Origin: Bacteroidota bacterium
Lineage (GTDB): Bacteria > Bacteroidota > Bacteroidia > Bacteroidales > Paludibacteraceae
NCBI GenBank assembly: GCA_017860295.1
Contig: JAFNAS010000002.1
Location: forward strand, 202,341-266,340
Length of the DNA: 64,000 nt
Reading direction: 5' to 3'
Made by a program: the position numbers and the translations under genes. Shown here piece by piece: positions 7,889 to 17,404 of this stretch; within the stretch, counting starts at the first letter, position 1, and each line of letters opens with the position of its first letter. Under the pieces are notes generated by a model, which was not told the origin of the DNA, ran no database searches, and saw only the letters and a list, made by a program, of their open reading frames with translations.

Positions 7889-8758
7889 ATGCGATTTTCA
7901 GGGCACGAAACCTTTATATGTAAACAATTCTGGTTAAAGAAAGGATATGACTTCCTTCAAAACGGAAATAAATTTGGAGATGAGAATGCTGTTGTAGAAC
8001 TGGGTGTTGGTAAAAACATGGTTTCTGCAATCGGTTTTTGGATGAAAGCCTTTGGCTTATGTGATGACAAATGGAACTTAACGGAAATTGCTCATTATAT
8101 TTTTAGCGAAGAAGGCAAAGATAAATATAATGAAAGTATTGGTACTGCTTGGCTGCTACATTATCTCCTAATCAAAGAGCAATATGCCTCCATTTATGAT
8201 TTATTTTTCAACGGTTTTAGAAAGGCACGTTTTGATTTTACGACTTCTCAACTTCATGGTTATTTGAAAGTTATTGCTGAACAAGATGGAGTATATAATG
8301 AAAACACCATAAAATCAGATATTTCTGTACTACAAAGAATGTATCAGATCCCGGACAATTCGGATGCTAAATCAGAGCCAGAAGATGTATATTCAAGTAT
8401 CTTCAATGATCTTCAACTAATAATCAAACTAAAGCATGTTGATAATGAAGGAATAACCGAAATAAATAGAATTCCAAATCAAAAAAGAGAAAGTCTTCCT
8501 TTTGAGATTGTATTATTCTCAATACTTGATAACTATCCAAATGAACAATCGATCAGTTTTAAAGAACTTGAAGTAGGACATAATGCACCTGGAGTTGTAT
8601 TTGCCCTGAATAAAACAGGATTGTTTGATATGATAGAAAAAATTACCACAAGTTACAAAAGCATTAGATTTTCAAGCACTGCCGGTGTTCAGGTACTTCA
8701 ATTCACATCTCCTATAAGCAAATGGGACGTTTTAAATGACTATTATGTTAAACGCTGA
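7889..8758 (+). CDS. sspB: DUF4007 protein, SspB-like component of DNA phosphorothioation system
   Basis: The 289-residue protein opens with the hallmark of DUF4007 (MRFSGHETFICKQFWLKKGY, then VELGVGKNMVSAIGFWMKAF). As I recall, DUF4007 is the domain of SspB, described as the DNA-nicking component of the SspABCD single-strand phosphorothioate modification system. The neighbours give independent support: a large ATPase and a PP-loop ATP pyrophosphatase follow in the sspB-sspC-sspD order with overlapping ends. It would act on cellular DNA so that SspC/SspD can insert sulfur. The 3' end overlaps the next gene by 23 bases. Symbol is by family and order, not by sequence comparison. Confidence 0.75.
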   Translation: MRFSGHETFICKQFWLKKGYDFLQNGNKFGDENAVVELGVGKNMVSAIGFWMKAFGLCDDKWNLTEIAHYIFSEEGKDKYNESIGTAWLLHYLLIKEQYASIYDLFFNGFRKARFDFTTSQLHGYLKVIAEQDGVYNENTIKSDISVLQRMYQIPDNSDAKSEPEDVYSSIFNDLQLIIKLKHVDNEGITEINRIPNQKRESLPFEIVLFSILDNYPNEQSISFKELEVGHNAPGVVFALNKTGLFDMIEKITTSYKSIRFSSTAGVQVLQFTSPISKWDVLNDYYVKR

Positions 8759-11700
8759 TATAAAATATTCACCATCTATAAATATTATTCGAGATTCACA
8801 CAAGGAGCTCGATTACATTGTAACGCCTAATTCAGTTTTGGTTTATGACCAACTCATCAACAATTATTTATCAGGAACACATTCATTTAACATTGTAGGT
8901 GCATATGGTACTGGAAAGTCTTCTTTTTTAGTTGCTCTGAAACATCACTTGTCCAATGAACACAAATATTTTGCTGCATTAAATGGGAATTTTACACATA
9001 TCAAAGGATTTGATTTTTTACCTATCATTGGTGATTATTCTTCTTTGTATGATACGTTTTGTAAAGAATTTGGATTGGTTGAGGATAATTATTCATCTCA
9101 GGATTTATTCAATCTGATTACAAAAAGATACGAATCTATTTGCGAAAAATCGTTCGGATGGTATATAGCCATTGATGAATTTGGTAAATTTTTGGAGTAT
9201 GCAGCTAAAAATAATCCAGAAAAAGAGTTGTACTTCATACAGCAGCTGGCAGAGTTTGTGAATGACAATTCTAAGAATATAATTTTCATTACAACTTTAC
9301 ATCAAGGTTTTAATTCATACTCGCTTAATCTGAATAAAACCCAACAGAATGAGTGGGATAAAGTAAAGGGGCGACTAAAAGAAATTACATATAACGAACC
9401 TGTTGAACAGTTACTTTTATTGGCTGCCGACAGAATTTCCAGTAAACGGGAGAAAAGCGTAAAAAGCGAAAATTTAAATCAGTTACTGGAAATCATTGAA
9501 AAATCTAAAACTTTTCCTCTAAATGATTATTTCGATAAATCAACGGCTCAAAAGCTATTACCATTTGACATTTTAGCTGCATCTGCATTGACTATTGCCT
9601 TTCAACGTTATGGTCAAAATGAACGCTCGTTATTTCAATTTATTGATTCAAATGATCATTTGGGTTTATCCGATTTTGATAAAGACAAAAATCAATTCTA
9701 TAATCTATGCTGTGTTTATGATTATCTATGGTTCAACTATTTCACCGTTATAACATCAAAATATAATCCAGATTATGGACAATGGGCAACCATTAGAAAC
9801 TCTATTGAGCGCATCGAGTCCGAATTTTCTTCAAATACAATAGAGGCTATTAGAATTGTAAAGACCATTGGATTAATCAATATCCTTGCAAATCCGGCTG
9901 GTGTAGTTGACAAAACTTTTCTATCTGAATATTCTCGTTTAAGTTTGGATATCGAGAATAGTTCTGAGATAATTGATAAATTAATTAGTTTTAAAATCAT
10001 CAGTTTCTCAAAATACAATAGGCGTTTCAAATTACTTGACGGTACCGATCTGGATATTGAGCAGGAAATTTTTGAAGCTGAAATTGAAAATATCAACGAT
10101 TATATACCCTATCTAAAACGATATTTTGAATTTCCATATATTCAAGCGAAAGAACATTTTTATCAAACAGGGACACCTCGCTTCTTTGAATTCAAGCTAA
10201 CTGAAAAGCCGTTGAATGAATCTGTTGAAGATTCAGACGGTATAATCAACCTGATCTTTTCGGATGAGGCCAGTGATGCCAACCTTATTGAACTTTCAGA
10301 CAAAATTGACGAACCGATCTTATATTGTCTTTATTTGAATGCTGCTGACATCAAGAATCACATCAACGAAATTGAAAAGGTTAATGTGATTAAAGACAAA
10401 CATCCAAATGATAAAGTAGCCCAAAAAGAATTGGAGATATTATTAATGCAGTTGAAATCTGAATTAAACGGATTAGTATTAAGTGGCTTGTACGAAAAGA
10501 ATTCTGTTATTTGGGTCTTCCGAGGTAATCAAATTTTTATTAACAATGAACGCAAATTAAATCAAACATTATCAAACATCTGTGCATGGGCTTATCCTGG
10601 GACTCCTGTTTTCAAAAACGAGTTGGTCAATAAAACCAAGCTCTCAGGGGCTATGCAACCAGCTCGTAAAAACCTGATTAAAGCATTAGTTTCCGATTAC
10701 GACAAGCCGAATTTAGGTTTCGATAATGATAAGTTTCCACCTGAAAAAACAATCTATTTAGCACTACTAAAGAAAACCGGTATTCATCAGGATACAGTTT
10801 TATCCCAGCCTATTGATCCCAGTTTTATGACATTATGGGGCACTTGCATCAATTTTATAAACGAAGCAAAAAGTACTCGTATAAGCATTTCAGTTTTAAT
10901 TGAACGGTTGTCTAAACGTCCATTAAAACTACGTCAAGGCTTTATTGATTTTTGGGTTCCGCTTTTCTTGTTTATTTGCAAGGATGATTTTGCTCTGTAT
11001 AATGAGAATGGTTATATCCCTGATATTGATGATGAAACTTTATTTCTGATAAGCAAACAACCACAAGAGTTCGAAATTAAGGCATTTGACATAAGTGGTA
11101 TTAAACTTGATCTATTTAATAGTTATCGTACATTTCTAAACATTGAGGAAACAGATAACGTTACAAACGAAAGCTTTATTGAACTAATTAAGCCTTTTCT
11201 AGTATTCTATTTGCAGTTACCTGATTACAATAAAAAAACAAAACGTATTTCTAAAATGGCAATAGATTTGCGTAATGCTATTGCTTTATCTAAAGATCCG
11301 GAGAAGACTTTCTTTGAAGATATTCCAAATGCTTTAGGTATTCAATTGGACACTATTGCTAAAGATCCCACGTTAGTAAAAAAGTATATTGATAATTTAC
11401 AAGCGCTTGTGCGCGAAATAAGATCAGCGTACGAGGAATTAATCAATAGGATTGAAGACTTCATTTTGACTGAATTTATTGGGGAGAACATCCCATTTGT
11501 AGAATATAAGTCGAAATTCCAGCACAGATATATGAAACTAAAGAAACACATGTTATTACCAAAACAGAAAGTGTTTCATCAAAGGCTTATGTCCGAACTG
11601 GACATTCGTAATTCATGGATTAATTCAATTTGCCAGGCGGTTATAGGAAAATCACTTGAAATTATCACAGATGAAGACGAAATGATATTGTACGAAAACT

Positions 11701-11963
11701 TCAAAAGCATGGTTTACGAATTGGATAATCTGTGTACGCTTGTTAAAACGGATATAAATTTAGACAACGAAGATGTGTATAAATTTGAAGTTACCACATT
11801 CTTGAAAGGTTTGCAAAAGCAAATTCTACGTATTCCAAAAGGAAAATTAAAAGAAATAAAGAGCCTTGAAGATGAAATTAAAAGTAAATTGACAAGCAAT
11901 GACAAATCAATGAATATTGCGCTGTTATTGAATTTATTACAAGATCAAATAGATGAAAAATAA
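8736..11963 (+). CDS. sspC: Large P-loop ATPase, SspC-like
   Basis: This 1075-residue protein has Walker A GAYGTGKSSFL (about 56-66) and a Walker B with downstream sensor residues (WYIAIDEFGKFLEY, about 142-155; IIFITTLHQ). The rest is a long helical region with no other motif I recognise. Its size and place between DUF4007 and the pyrophosphatase fit SspC, the ATPase of the Ssp modification complex. BrxC-like ATPases of BREX share the N-terminal pattern, so the name rests on context. It starts inside the end of the preceding gene (ATG at 8736, or 8745, three codons in) and its end overlaps the next start by 11 bases, so the three proteins are probably made in a coupled manner. Confidence 0.72.
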   Translation: MTIMLNADIKYSPSINIIRDSHKELDYIVTPNSVLVYDQLINNYLSGTHSFNIVGAYGTGKSSFLVALKHHLSNEHKYFAALNGNFTHIKGFDFLPIIGDYSSLYDTFCKEFGLVEDNYSSQDLFNLITKRYESICEKSFGWYIAIDEFGKFLEYAAKNNPEKELYFIQQLAEFVNDNSKNIIFITTLHQGFNSYSLNLNKTQQNEWDKVKGRLKEITYNEPVEQLLLLAADRISSKREKSVKSENLNQLLEIIEKSKTFPLNDYFDKSTAQKLLPFDILAASALTIAFQRYGQNERSLFQFIDSNDHLGLSDFDKDKNQFYNLCCVYDYLWFNYFTVITSKYNPDYGQWATIRNSIERIESEFSSNTIEAIRIVKTIGLINILANPAGVVDKTFLSEYSRLSLDIENSSEIIDKLISFKIISFSKYNRRFKLLDGTDLDIEQEIFEAEIENINDYIPYLKRYFEFPYIQAKEHFYQTGTPRFFEFKLTEKPLNESVEDSDGIINLIFSDEASDANLIELSDKIDEPILYCLYLNAADIKNHINEIEKVNVIKDKHPNDKVAQKELEILLMQLKSELNGLVLSGLYEKNSVIWVFRGNQIFINNERKLNQTLSNICAWAYPGTPVFKNELVNKTKLSGAMQPARKNLIKALVSDYDKPNLGFDNDKFPPEKTIYLALLKKTGIHQDTVLSQPIDPSFMTLWGTCINFINEAKSTRISISVLIERLSKRPLKLRQGFIDFWVPLFLFICKDDFALYNENGYIPDIDDETLFLISKQPQEFEIKAFDISGIKLDLFNSYRTFLNIEETDNVTNESFIELIKPFLVFYLQLPDYNKKTKRISKMAIDLRNAIALSKDPEKTFFEDIPNALGIQLDTIAKDPTLVKKYIDNLQALVREIRSAYEELINRIEDFILTEFIGENIPFVEYKSKFQHRYMKLKKHMLLPKQKVFHQRLMSELDIRNSWINSICQAVIGKSLEIITDEDEMILYENFKSMVYELDNLCTLVKTDINLDNEDVYKFEVTTFLKGLQKQILRIPKGKLKEIKSLEDEIKSKLTSNDKSMNIALLLNLLQDQIDEK

Positions 11964-13062
11964 AAAAGTAAGACATGTATTAGGAATATCTGGGGGTAAA
12001 GATAGTGCTGCACTGGCTATCTATATGAATCAAAAATATCCTGATCTGAATATAGAATATTATTTCTGCGACACTGGAAAAGAGTTAGCAGAAACACTTG
12101 AACTTGTAAATAAGATTGAGATTTATCTTGGAAAAAAAATCACGAGATTAAAAGCAATTAAAAATGACCATTTTGAACCTTTTGATTATTATCTCAAATC
12201 AGTAGGAAATTTTCTGCCATCGGTTCAAGCTCGTTGGTGTACTCAAAAGCTAAAATTGGAACCTTTTGAAAAATTCATTGGTGATGATTTGGCTATTTCT
12301 TATGTGGGGATACGTGGTGATGAAGATCGTGAAGGATACATTTCAACTAAACCGAATATCCAATCTGTCTTTCCTTTTAGGCGCAATATTTGGAGTATCG
12401 AAATTCTTTCAAAATTCTTTCAAAATGAGAATAATGAGTTGCACTTAAAATTATATCAAGAAATTGCCGAAAATTCCATATTTTTACGTGCTAAAGAAAT
12501 CTTGAAAACGCCTAAAGATAATAAATTTACACTTTCAAAGAAATTTAATGCATTACTGGCTATTAGTGCTTCTACTTTTAATAAAGTAATGTTTGAGTTT
12601 CTAAAAGATAAAAACTATCCAATTTCTCATTTAAAAGAATTCTCATTGATAGAACACGAAGACAATCTAAATAGGGAAGATATTTTTAATTTACTCAGAA
12701 ATAGTGGTGTTGGTGTTCCTTCCTATTATGAAAAAAGAACATTTACTGTTGATGGAATGACCGGTGAATATGCCAGAAGTCGTTCTGGTTGTTTCTTCTG
12801 TTTTTTTCAACAAAAAATCGAATGGATTTGGTTGTATGAACAACATCCCGATTTGTTTAGGAAGGCCATTGACTATGAAAAAGATGGATATACATGGATT
12901 CAGGGAGAAAGGTTGGAAGACTTGATTAAGCCTGAACGCATTCGTGCTATTAAATTAGCTGCAATAAAACAAAACGAAAAGAATAATTCAAAAAAATCAC
13001 CATATCTAATTGATCTATTAATTGATAGTGAAAATGTGATGTGTGCAAATTGTTTTATATAA
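11953..13062 (+). CDS. sspD: PAPS-reductase-like PP-loop ATP pyrophosphatase, SspD/DndC-like
   Basis: The 369-residue protein has the PP-loop LGISGGKDSAALAIYM (SGGKDS at 13-18), the family block ARWCTQKLKLEPF (Cys96) and cysteine pairs suited to an iron-sulfur cluster: SGCFFCFF (about 280-283) and CANC at the extreme C-terminus. DndC and SspD are members that adenylate the DNA phosphate and transfer sulfur to make phosphorothioate. Sulfur normally comes from a cysteine desulfurase (DndA/SspA), which is absent here, so a host IscS-type enzyme may serve. The C-terminal CxxC ending the protein is a striking detail. The next gene starts nine bases downstream. Confidence 0.8.
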   Translation: MKNKKVRHVLGISGGKDSAALAIYMNQKYPDLNIEYYFCDTGKELAETLELVNKIEIYLGKKITRLKAIKNDHFEPFDYYLKSVGNFLPSVQARWCTQKLKLEPFEKFIGDDLAISYVGIRGDEDREGYISTKPNIQSVFPFRRNIWSIEILSKFFQNENNELHLKLYQEIAENSIFLRAKEILKTPKDNKFTLSKKFNALLAISASTFNKVMFEFLKDKNYPISHLKEFSLIEHEDNLNREDIFNLLRNSGVGVPSYYEKRTFTVDGMTGEYARSRSGCFFCFFQQKIEWIWLYEQHPDLFRKAIDYEKDGYTWIQGERLEDLIKPERIRAIKLAAIKQNEKNNSKKSPYLIDLLIDSENVMCANCFI

Positions 13063-13071
13063 CTCTTTAAT

Positions 13072-15270
13072 ATGGCAGAAGAACACGATATTAAGAAAGT
13101 CGGATTTACTGTTGACGCAGGTCTTATTCAAAGATTAGGCTATGAACTTGTTGGTCGCGCCGAGACAGCCGTATCTGAGCTAATTAAAAATGCTTACGAT
13201 GCTGATGCAACTATCGTTGATGTCAACTTCGCCGATTCTGTGTTTAAAGGAGGAACTCTTATTATTTCAGATAATGGAGTTGGTATGACCGAAGACCAAC
13301 TAATAAATGGATTTATGAGAATTTCATCTTCCGATAAAATTCATAATCCCATTTCAGAAAGGTTTCAAAGAACAAAAGCTGGTCGAAAGGGTATTGGCAG
13401 ATTTGCTACTCAAAGACTTGGGGATAAGTTGACAATAGTCACCCAAACAAAAAACGAAAAAAAAGCTGTAAAAATTGTCATTGATTGGAATGAATATAGT
13501 GTTGATAAAGAGTTGGGTTCAATAACATTTCCAATTGAAGAAGTTGAAAAAGAAAAAGAGGAAGGTACAACTTTGACAATTGCTGGTCTTCGAGATGGAT
13601 GGAGCTATGCAGCTATAAAAAGAATATATAGATATGTAATTGATTTGTTTCAACCTGATTATTTATCAGAGAGAAGTAAAAATTATAATTCCGCTATTCA
13701 AAGCGAAAAATCATTTAAAGTCAATTTCAATCAAACTATAAATGAAGAAATTTATCCTATTATTAATGAGAAAGTTTCTATTTTCGATAAATCTTTAGCT
13801 GTTTTTGAAGGTTATATAGATAATCAACATTCAGGTATTTTATCCATAAAGAGTGATTCTTTAAGAATAAATGATATTATTGAAATAGAATACTCTAAAG
13901 AAGAGAAAACATATCTGGAATTAAAGGATGTATATTTTAAAATTCATTACTTTATTTACAATCGTCCAGAATATTATCAGGGAAAGATAACAAATCAAGA
14001 TTTAAATAGTATTCAACAAGCATCTGCTACTGCAAGTGGTGTCCGTTTGTACCGTAATGGTTTTAGGGTCTTACCATATGGTGAATCAACTGATGATTGG
14101 ACAGGAATTGATAGACGTTGGGCTAGTGAGTCAGGTCTTGTAAACGTACCACTGAATAACAAAAATCTTTTTGGCTTTGTTGAAATAACAGCTCCTGACG
14201 GTAAAATATTTGAGGAAACTGCTAGCCGAGAAGGTCTAATAGAAAATGACGCTTTTAGACAACTTTCTGACTTTATTCACAAGTCGCTTATTTCAGCAAG
14301 ACAGAGAATAAGCGAAGCAATAACATCCTTCAAAGAAGATGTTAACATTGATGATTTTACACAGAAAACCATTAAACGGGAACTTTCTACAAAAGATAAA
14401 CTTGAAGTACTTAGAAATCTATTCGATGATTATGCTGAAGATAAGGACGAATCTTCTGATCAAGAAAAATTTAGATGGGAAAAATGGGAGCAAAATAAAG
14501 AAGAAGGGAAAAGAATAGTAGAGGAAATAAGGAGAGAGTTGGAAGAAGCAAGTATGTTACGAGTACTCGCAGGGCTTGGCCTAACTATTGGCGAATTTAC
14601 TCATGAAATAAAACAATTTCAACCTTCCGTGTATGGTCATATAAGCAAATTACAAAAAGAAGGACTTACTGAAAATGGTAAAGTTCAACTTAAAGGAATT
14701 GAAAAGAATTTTGATGACCTGTTTGCCTATACTGGCTATTTTAGTGCGACTGTGTCACAAAATATTAACAGAGAAACATCTCCTATTGATGTTCTAGTTG
14801 TACTTGATGACTTTCAGCAAGCAATATCTAATGACTTGGAAAGAAGTGAAATCAAATTTGATATTGATCAATGGGACTTTAATGTCAAGACCATACCGAT
14901 GCACCGATCTGAGTGGAGTTCAATCTTATTTAATTTATATACAAATGCCAAAAAAGCAATAAAACGAGCCAAAGTTGAGGGTAGAATACTGATTGAAGTT
15001 GGTATTGTAGACAATAATATATTTGTTAATTTTCATGACAATGGAGATGGTATTCCGGAAGAGAACAAACATAGAGTCTTCAATGCATTCTTCACGACTT
15101 CTACTCCAGCAAGCTTTGATGCTCCAAGAGATGAACAAATGACAGGTACGGGGTTGGGGTTGAAAATTGTCAAAGACATTATTATCTCATACAAAGGCTC
15201 TATATTTGTCCATACTCCAAATGAAAAATACTCTACTTGTTTTAGAATAGAAATTCCACAATTTAACTAA
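13072..15270 (+). CDS. Dual-GHKL protein: Hsp90/MORC-like ATPase fused to histidine-kinase core
   Basis: The 732-residue protein has two ATP-binding folds. Residues 1-200 form a GHKL domain of Hsp90/MutL/MORC type: ELIKNAYDADA with Asn40, DNGVGMT at 67-73, and a lid AGRKGIGRFATQ at about 103-114. After a middle region and a charged coiled-coil-like stretch (about 440-500) comes a histidine-kinase module: H-box GEFTHEIKQF with candidate phospho-His511, N-box LFNLYTNAKKAI (about 620-631), DNGDGIP (about 657) and GTGLGLKIV (about 692). No membrane segment is seen, so it is cytoplasmic. The receiver gene starts two bases downstream, implying a phosphorelay. The N-terminal ATPase could sense DNA or phage state; that is inference. 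Confidence 0.8.
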   Translation: MAEEHDIKKVGFTVDAGLIQRLGYELVGRAETAVSELIKNAYDADATIVDVNFADSVFKGGTLIISDNGVGMTEDQLINGFMRISSSDKIHNPISERFQRTKAGRKGIGRFATQRLGDKLTIVTQTKNEKKAVKIVIDWNEYSVDKELGSITFPIEEVEKEKEEGTTLTIAGLRDGWSYAAIKRIYRYVIDLFQPDYLSERSKNYNSAIQSEKSFKVNFNQTINEEIYPIINEKVSIFDKSLAVFEGYIDNQHSGILSIKSDSLRINDIIEIEYSKEEKTYLELKDVYFKIHYFIYNRPEYYQGKITNQDLNSIQQASATASGVRLYRNGFRVLPYGESTDDWTGIDRRWASESGLVNVPLNNKNLFGFVEITAPDGKIFEETASREGLIENDAFRQLSDFIHKSLISARQRISEAITSFKEDVNIDDFTQKTIKRELSTKDKLEVLRNLFDDYAEDKDESSDQEKFRWEKWEQNKEEGKRIVEEIRRELEEASMLRVLAGLGLTIGEFTHEIKQFQPSVYGHISKLQKEGLTENGKVQLKGIEKNFDDLFAYTGYFSATVSQNINRETSPIDVLVVLDDFQQAISNDLERSEIKFDIDQWDFNVKTIPMHRSEWSSILFNLYTNAKKAIKRAKVEGRILIEVGIVDNNIFVNFHDNGDGIPEENKHRVFNAFFTTSTPASFDAPRDEQMTGTGLGLKIVKDIIISYKGSIFVHTPNEKYSTCFRIEIPQFN

Positions 15271-15272
15271 TC

Positions 15273-16379
15273 ATGATGACGACTTATATTTATATTGACG
15301 ATGATAATTTAGACGCTGCTAAAGAGAAGGTTCAAGGATTTGAACAAAATGATTTGAAGATAATTACAAATCAACATCAAGGTACTTGGGAAGACCAAAT
15401 GAACTTTATCAAAGAAAATGAACTTACATTAGATGGGTTGTTATTAGACTTGAGATTAGATGATTTTCCAAATGAGAACGGAGAGAGAGCTAATTTTAGA
15501 GGAACTTCACTTGCACAAGAAATTAGAACAAGGCAGAAAGAAGGTGAATTTAAATCTTTCCCTATTGTGCTTTTTTCGGGTAATGACAAACTCGAAAAAT
15601 CTTTAGAAAATTCTGGACAAGATTTATTTGATATTTGTATAGATAAAGGCAAAGTAGAAGCGAGAACATTTGACACACTTACCCCTATATTAATTTCAAT
15701 CGCAGAAGGTTACAAAAAGCTTTCTAAAAAAGGTAGCATATCCGACATCTTAGGTATCGAGGAATCTAATATTGATGAAAGATTTATATCTGAATTATAC
15801 GATTTAAAAGATAAACCCGCCCATGTTATAACACATTTTCTTTTAAACGAATTCATTAATAAACAAGGACTATTAATACATGAAGAAATTTTAGCAGCTA
15901 GATTAGGTATCAATATTAAAACTTCTCCAGATTGGTATAAAATTATTGAGTCTTTATCACCTTCGAAGTATACAGGGATATTTTCTGCTGGTTGGCTACG
16001 TTGGTGGATGCCTTTGGTAGATAAATGGTGGAAATCAGTAATCAATGCACAAGTATATTTACAATCTACGCCTGCTTCAGAAAGAGTAAGGTTGATTAAA
16101 GAAAAACTTGGTATTGAATATATAGAAGTTGCAAAAAAAATAGAAAAGGCTGATAGTGAAGAGTATTGGACTATTTGCAAGGGTTATAACACTCCTTTAG
16201 ATCCTATTGATGGTTTGATGATTGAAGGACAAGAAAATCTTTATCCATGGCAAGATGCTGAATATGTCTCCATAGATGCTGCGCTAAAACGAAAGAATAA
16301 TCAAGCATGGAAGAAAGTAGCAAAATTAGAAGAGGGACGTTTAGTTGATTTGGAACAACAATTCAAGAAAAGCAGATAA
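15273..16379 (+). CDS. Receiver-domain protein with unidentified C-terminal domain
   Basis: Residues 1-135 of this 368-residue protein match a response-regulator receiver: acidic cluster YIDDDN (9-11), candidate phospho-acceptor Asp59 in LLLDLRLDD, the Ser switch in IVLFSGND (about 98-104) and the conserved Lys in CIDKGK. The remaining 230 residues are not a DNA-binding output domain I know; they include a Trp-rich patch (GWLRWWMPLVDKWWKSV) and a late segment around PLDPIDGLMIEGQENLYPWQ. It is the obvious partner of the preceding kinase-like protein, two bases apart, with the next gene two bases after it. The output function is unknown and may be the effector of the system. Confidence 0.75.
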   Translation: MMTTYIYIDDDNLDAAKEKVQGFEQNDLKIITNQHQGTWEDQMNFIKENELTLDGLLLDLRLDDFPNENGERANFRGTSLAQEIRTRQKEGEFKSFPIVLFSGNDKLEKSLENSGQDLFDICIDKGKVEARTFDTLTPILISIAEGYKKLSKKGSISDILGIEESNIDERFISELYDLKDKPAHVITHFLLNEFINKQGLLIHEEILAARLGINIKTSPDWYKIIESLSPSKYTGIFSAGWLRWWMPLVDKWWKSVINAQVYLQSTPASERVRLIKEKLGIEYIEVAKKIEKADSEEYWTICKGYNTPLDPIDGLMIEGQENLYPWQDAEYVSIDAALKRKNNQAWKKVAKLEEGRLVDLEQQFKKSR

Positions 16380-16381
16380 TT

Positions 16382-17143
16382 ATGAGTAAAGGTGCAGTAG
16401 GGGTAGCCCTAAATCTTCTATCCACAGAGCTAAAAAAAGCAGGATTATGTAATGATACAAAACCAATAAGAAATGCTCTTCAAGAATTAAATTCTCGTCA
16501 TGATCCTGCAGGTTATTGGGGTTATAACCTCCAAAAGCTAGTATTCAATAATTTGGTAACTCCAAGAGGAACAATGCCAAATAATATCAACTCTATTCAG
16601 ATTGTATTGAACGTTGAAATTCATGAAAAATCTTTTAAACAAGACGAAATATTTAATCCAATAATAGTAGATAAAAGGGCTGGATTCAGAAAAAATTATA
16701 ATTTCTCCATTGAAATATCTGGGTTTTCTAACCAGAACAAAGTTTTGTCTCATTGGCATTTAGACTTTGACAAAGATCCAAGCAATGAATATATTCATCC
16801 AGATTTTCATTTGACTTTTGGAGGGAATGCAATGAAAGGAGAAGGAGAAGATGAAAATATAGTATTTGGAAAGGTTTTACTTGTTCCCTCGCCAAGATTA
16901 CCTTATCCTCCAATGGATGCTATTTTAGGAATCGATTTTATAATTAAAAATTTTGTCACAAAAGACGTAGCAGATAGGATTACGTCTAATTCTCAGTATA
17001 GGAACGCTATTAGAGCTTCACAAGAACGTTTATGGCGTCCTTATATGCTGGCAACAGCAAGACATTGGTGTAGCTTTACAGGTTGTAAATTTAAAACTGA
17101 CTCTACTCTGAGTAAAAAATATCATCCATTTCTTGAAGGATAA
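16382..17143 (+). CDS. Unrecognised 253-residue protein ending the ssp/two-component operon
   Basis: I do not recognise this family. Visible features are an N-terminal helical part with an HDPAGYWGYNLQKL segment, a central HWHLD ... HPDFHLTFGG pattern rich in His and aromatic residues, a PSPRLPYPPMD turn, and a C-terminal RLWRPYMLATARHWCSF with Cys residues (CSFTGCKF). The clustered His/Asp residues could bind metal, so a nuclease or hydrolase effector is conceivable but unproven. It begins two bases after the receiver gene and is the last gene of the operon. Confidence 0.65.
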   Translation: MSKGAVGVALNLLSTELKKAGLCNDTKPIRNALQELNSRHDPAGYWGYNLQKLVFNNLVTPRGTMPNNINSIQIVLNVEIHEKSFKQDEIFNPIIVDKRAGFRKNYNFSIEISGFSNQNKVLSHWHLDFDKDPSNEYIHPDFHLTFGGNAMKGEGEDENIVFGKVLLVPSPRLPYPPMDAILGIDFIIKNFVTKDVADRITSNSQYRNAIRASQERLWRPYMLATARHWCSFTGCKFKTDSTLSKKYHPFLEG

Positions 17144-17340
17144 ATAAAAATATCTTGGCATATCACGCTCGAATTAGCAAGATAAGTTCAAAAGTATTTT
17201 TAGAATCGAAATGGTACAATTGGACCATAGAATATTTTCAATGCAATGCGAATAGAGGCTGCCATTATATTATCCTTCCCACGCAGGATTTTAAACCGAA
17301 CAGGTAAAAAGGTATTCGTCAATCACTCGTTTTGTTCGCA

Positions 17341-17404
17341 AATTTCGTGCAAGGCGAACGCAGAGCTCAGCTTGCTGAAGCTATGCTGAGCCGTCGCCGA
17401 AATT
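17341..17404. repeat. Long imperfect stem-loop in the GC-rich block
   Basis: Nested complementary pairs AATTTCG/CGAAATT (17341, 17398), GGCGA/TCGCC (17353, 17394) and GCTCAGC/GCTGAGC (17365, 17385) form one stem. A further pair, GTGCAAG (17347) and CTTGCAC (17405), could form an alternative or extended fold. This is a candidate structured RNA or recombination site. Confidence 0.5.

Noticed and set aside
7889..13062. BREX type 4 (PAPS reductase plus BrxC-like ATPase)
   Set aside because: No PglZ, BrxL or BrxA gene is present, and the DUF4007 protein and gene order fit sspBCD better.
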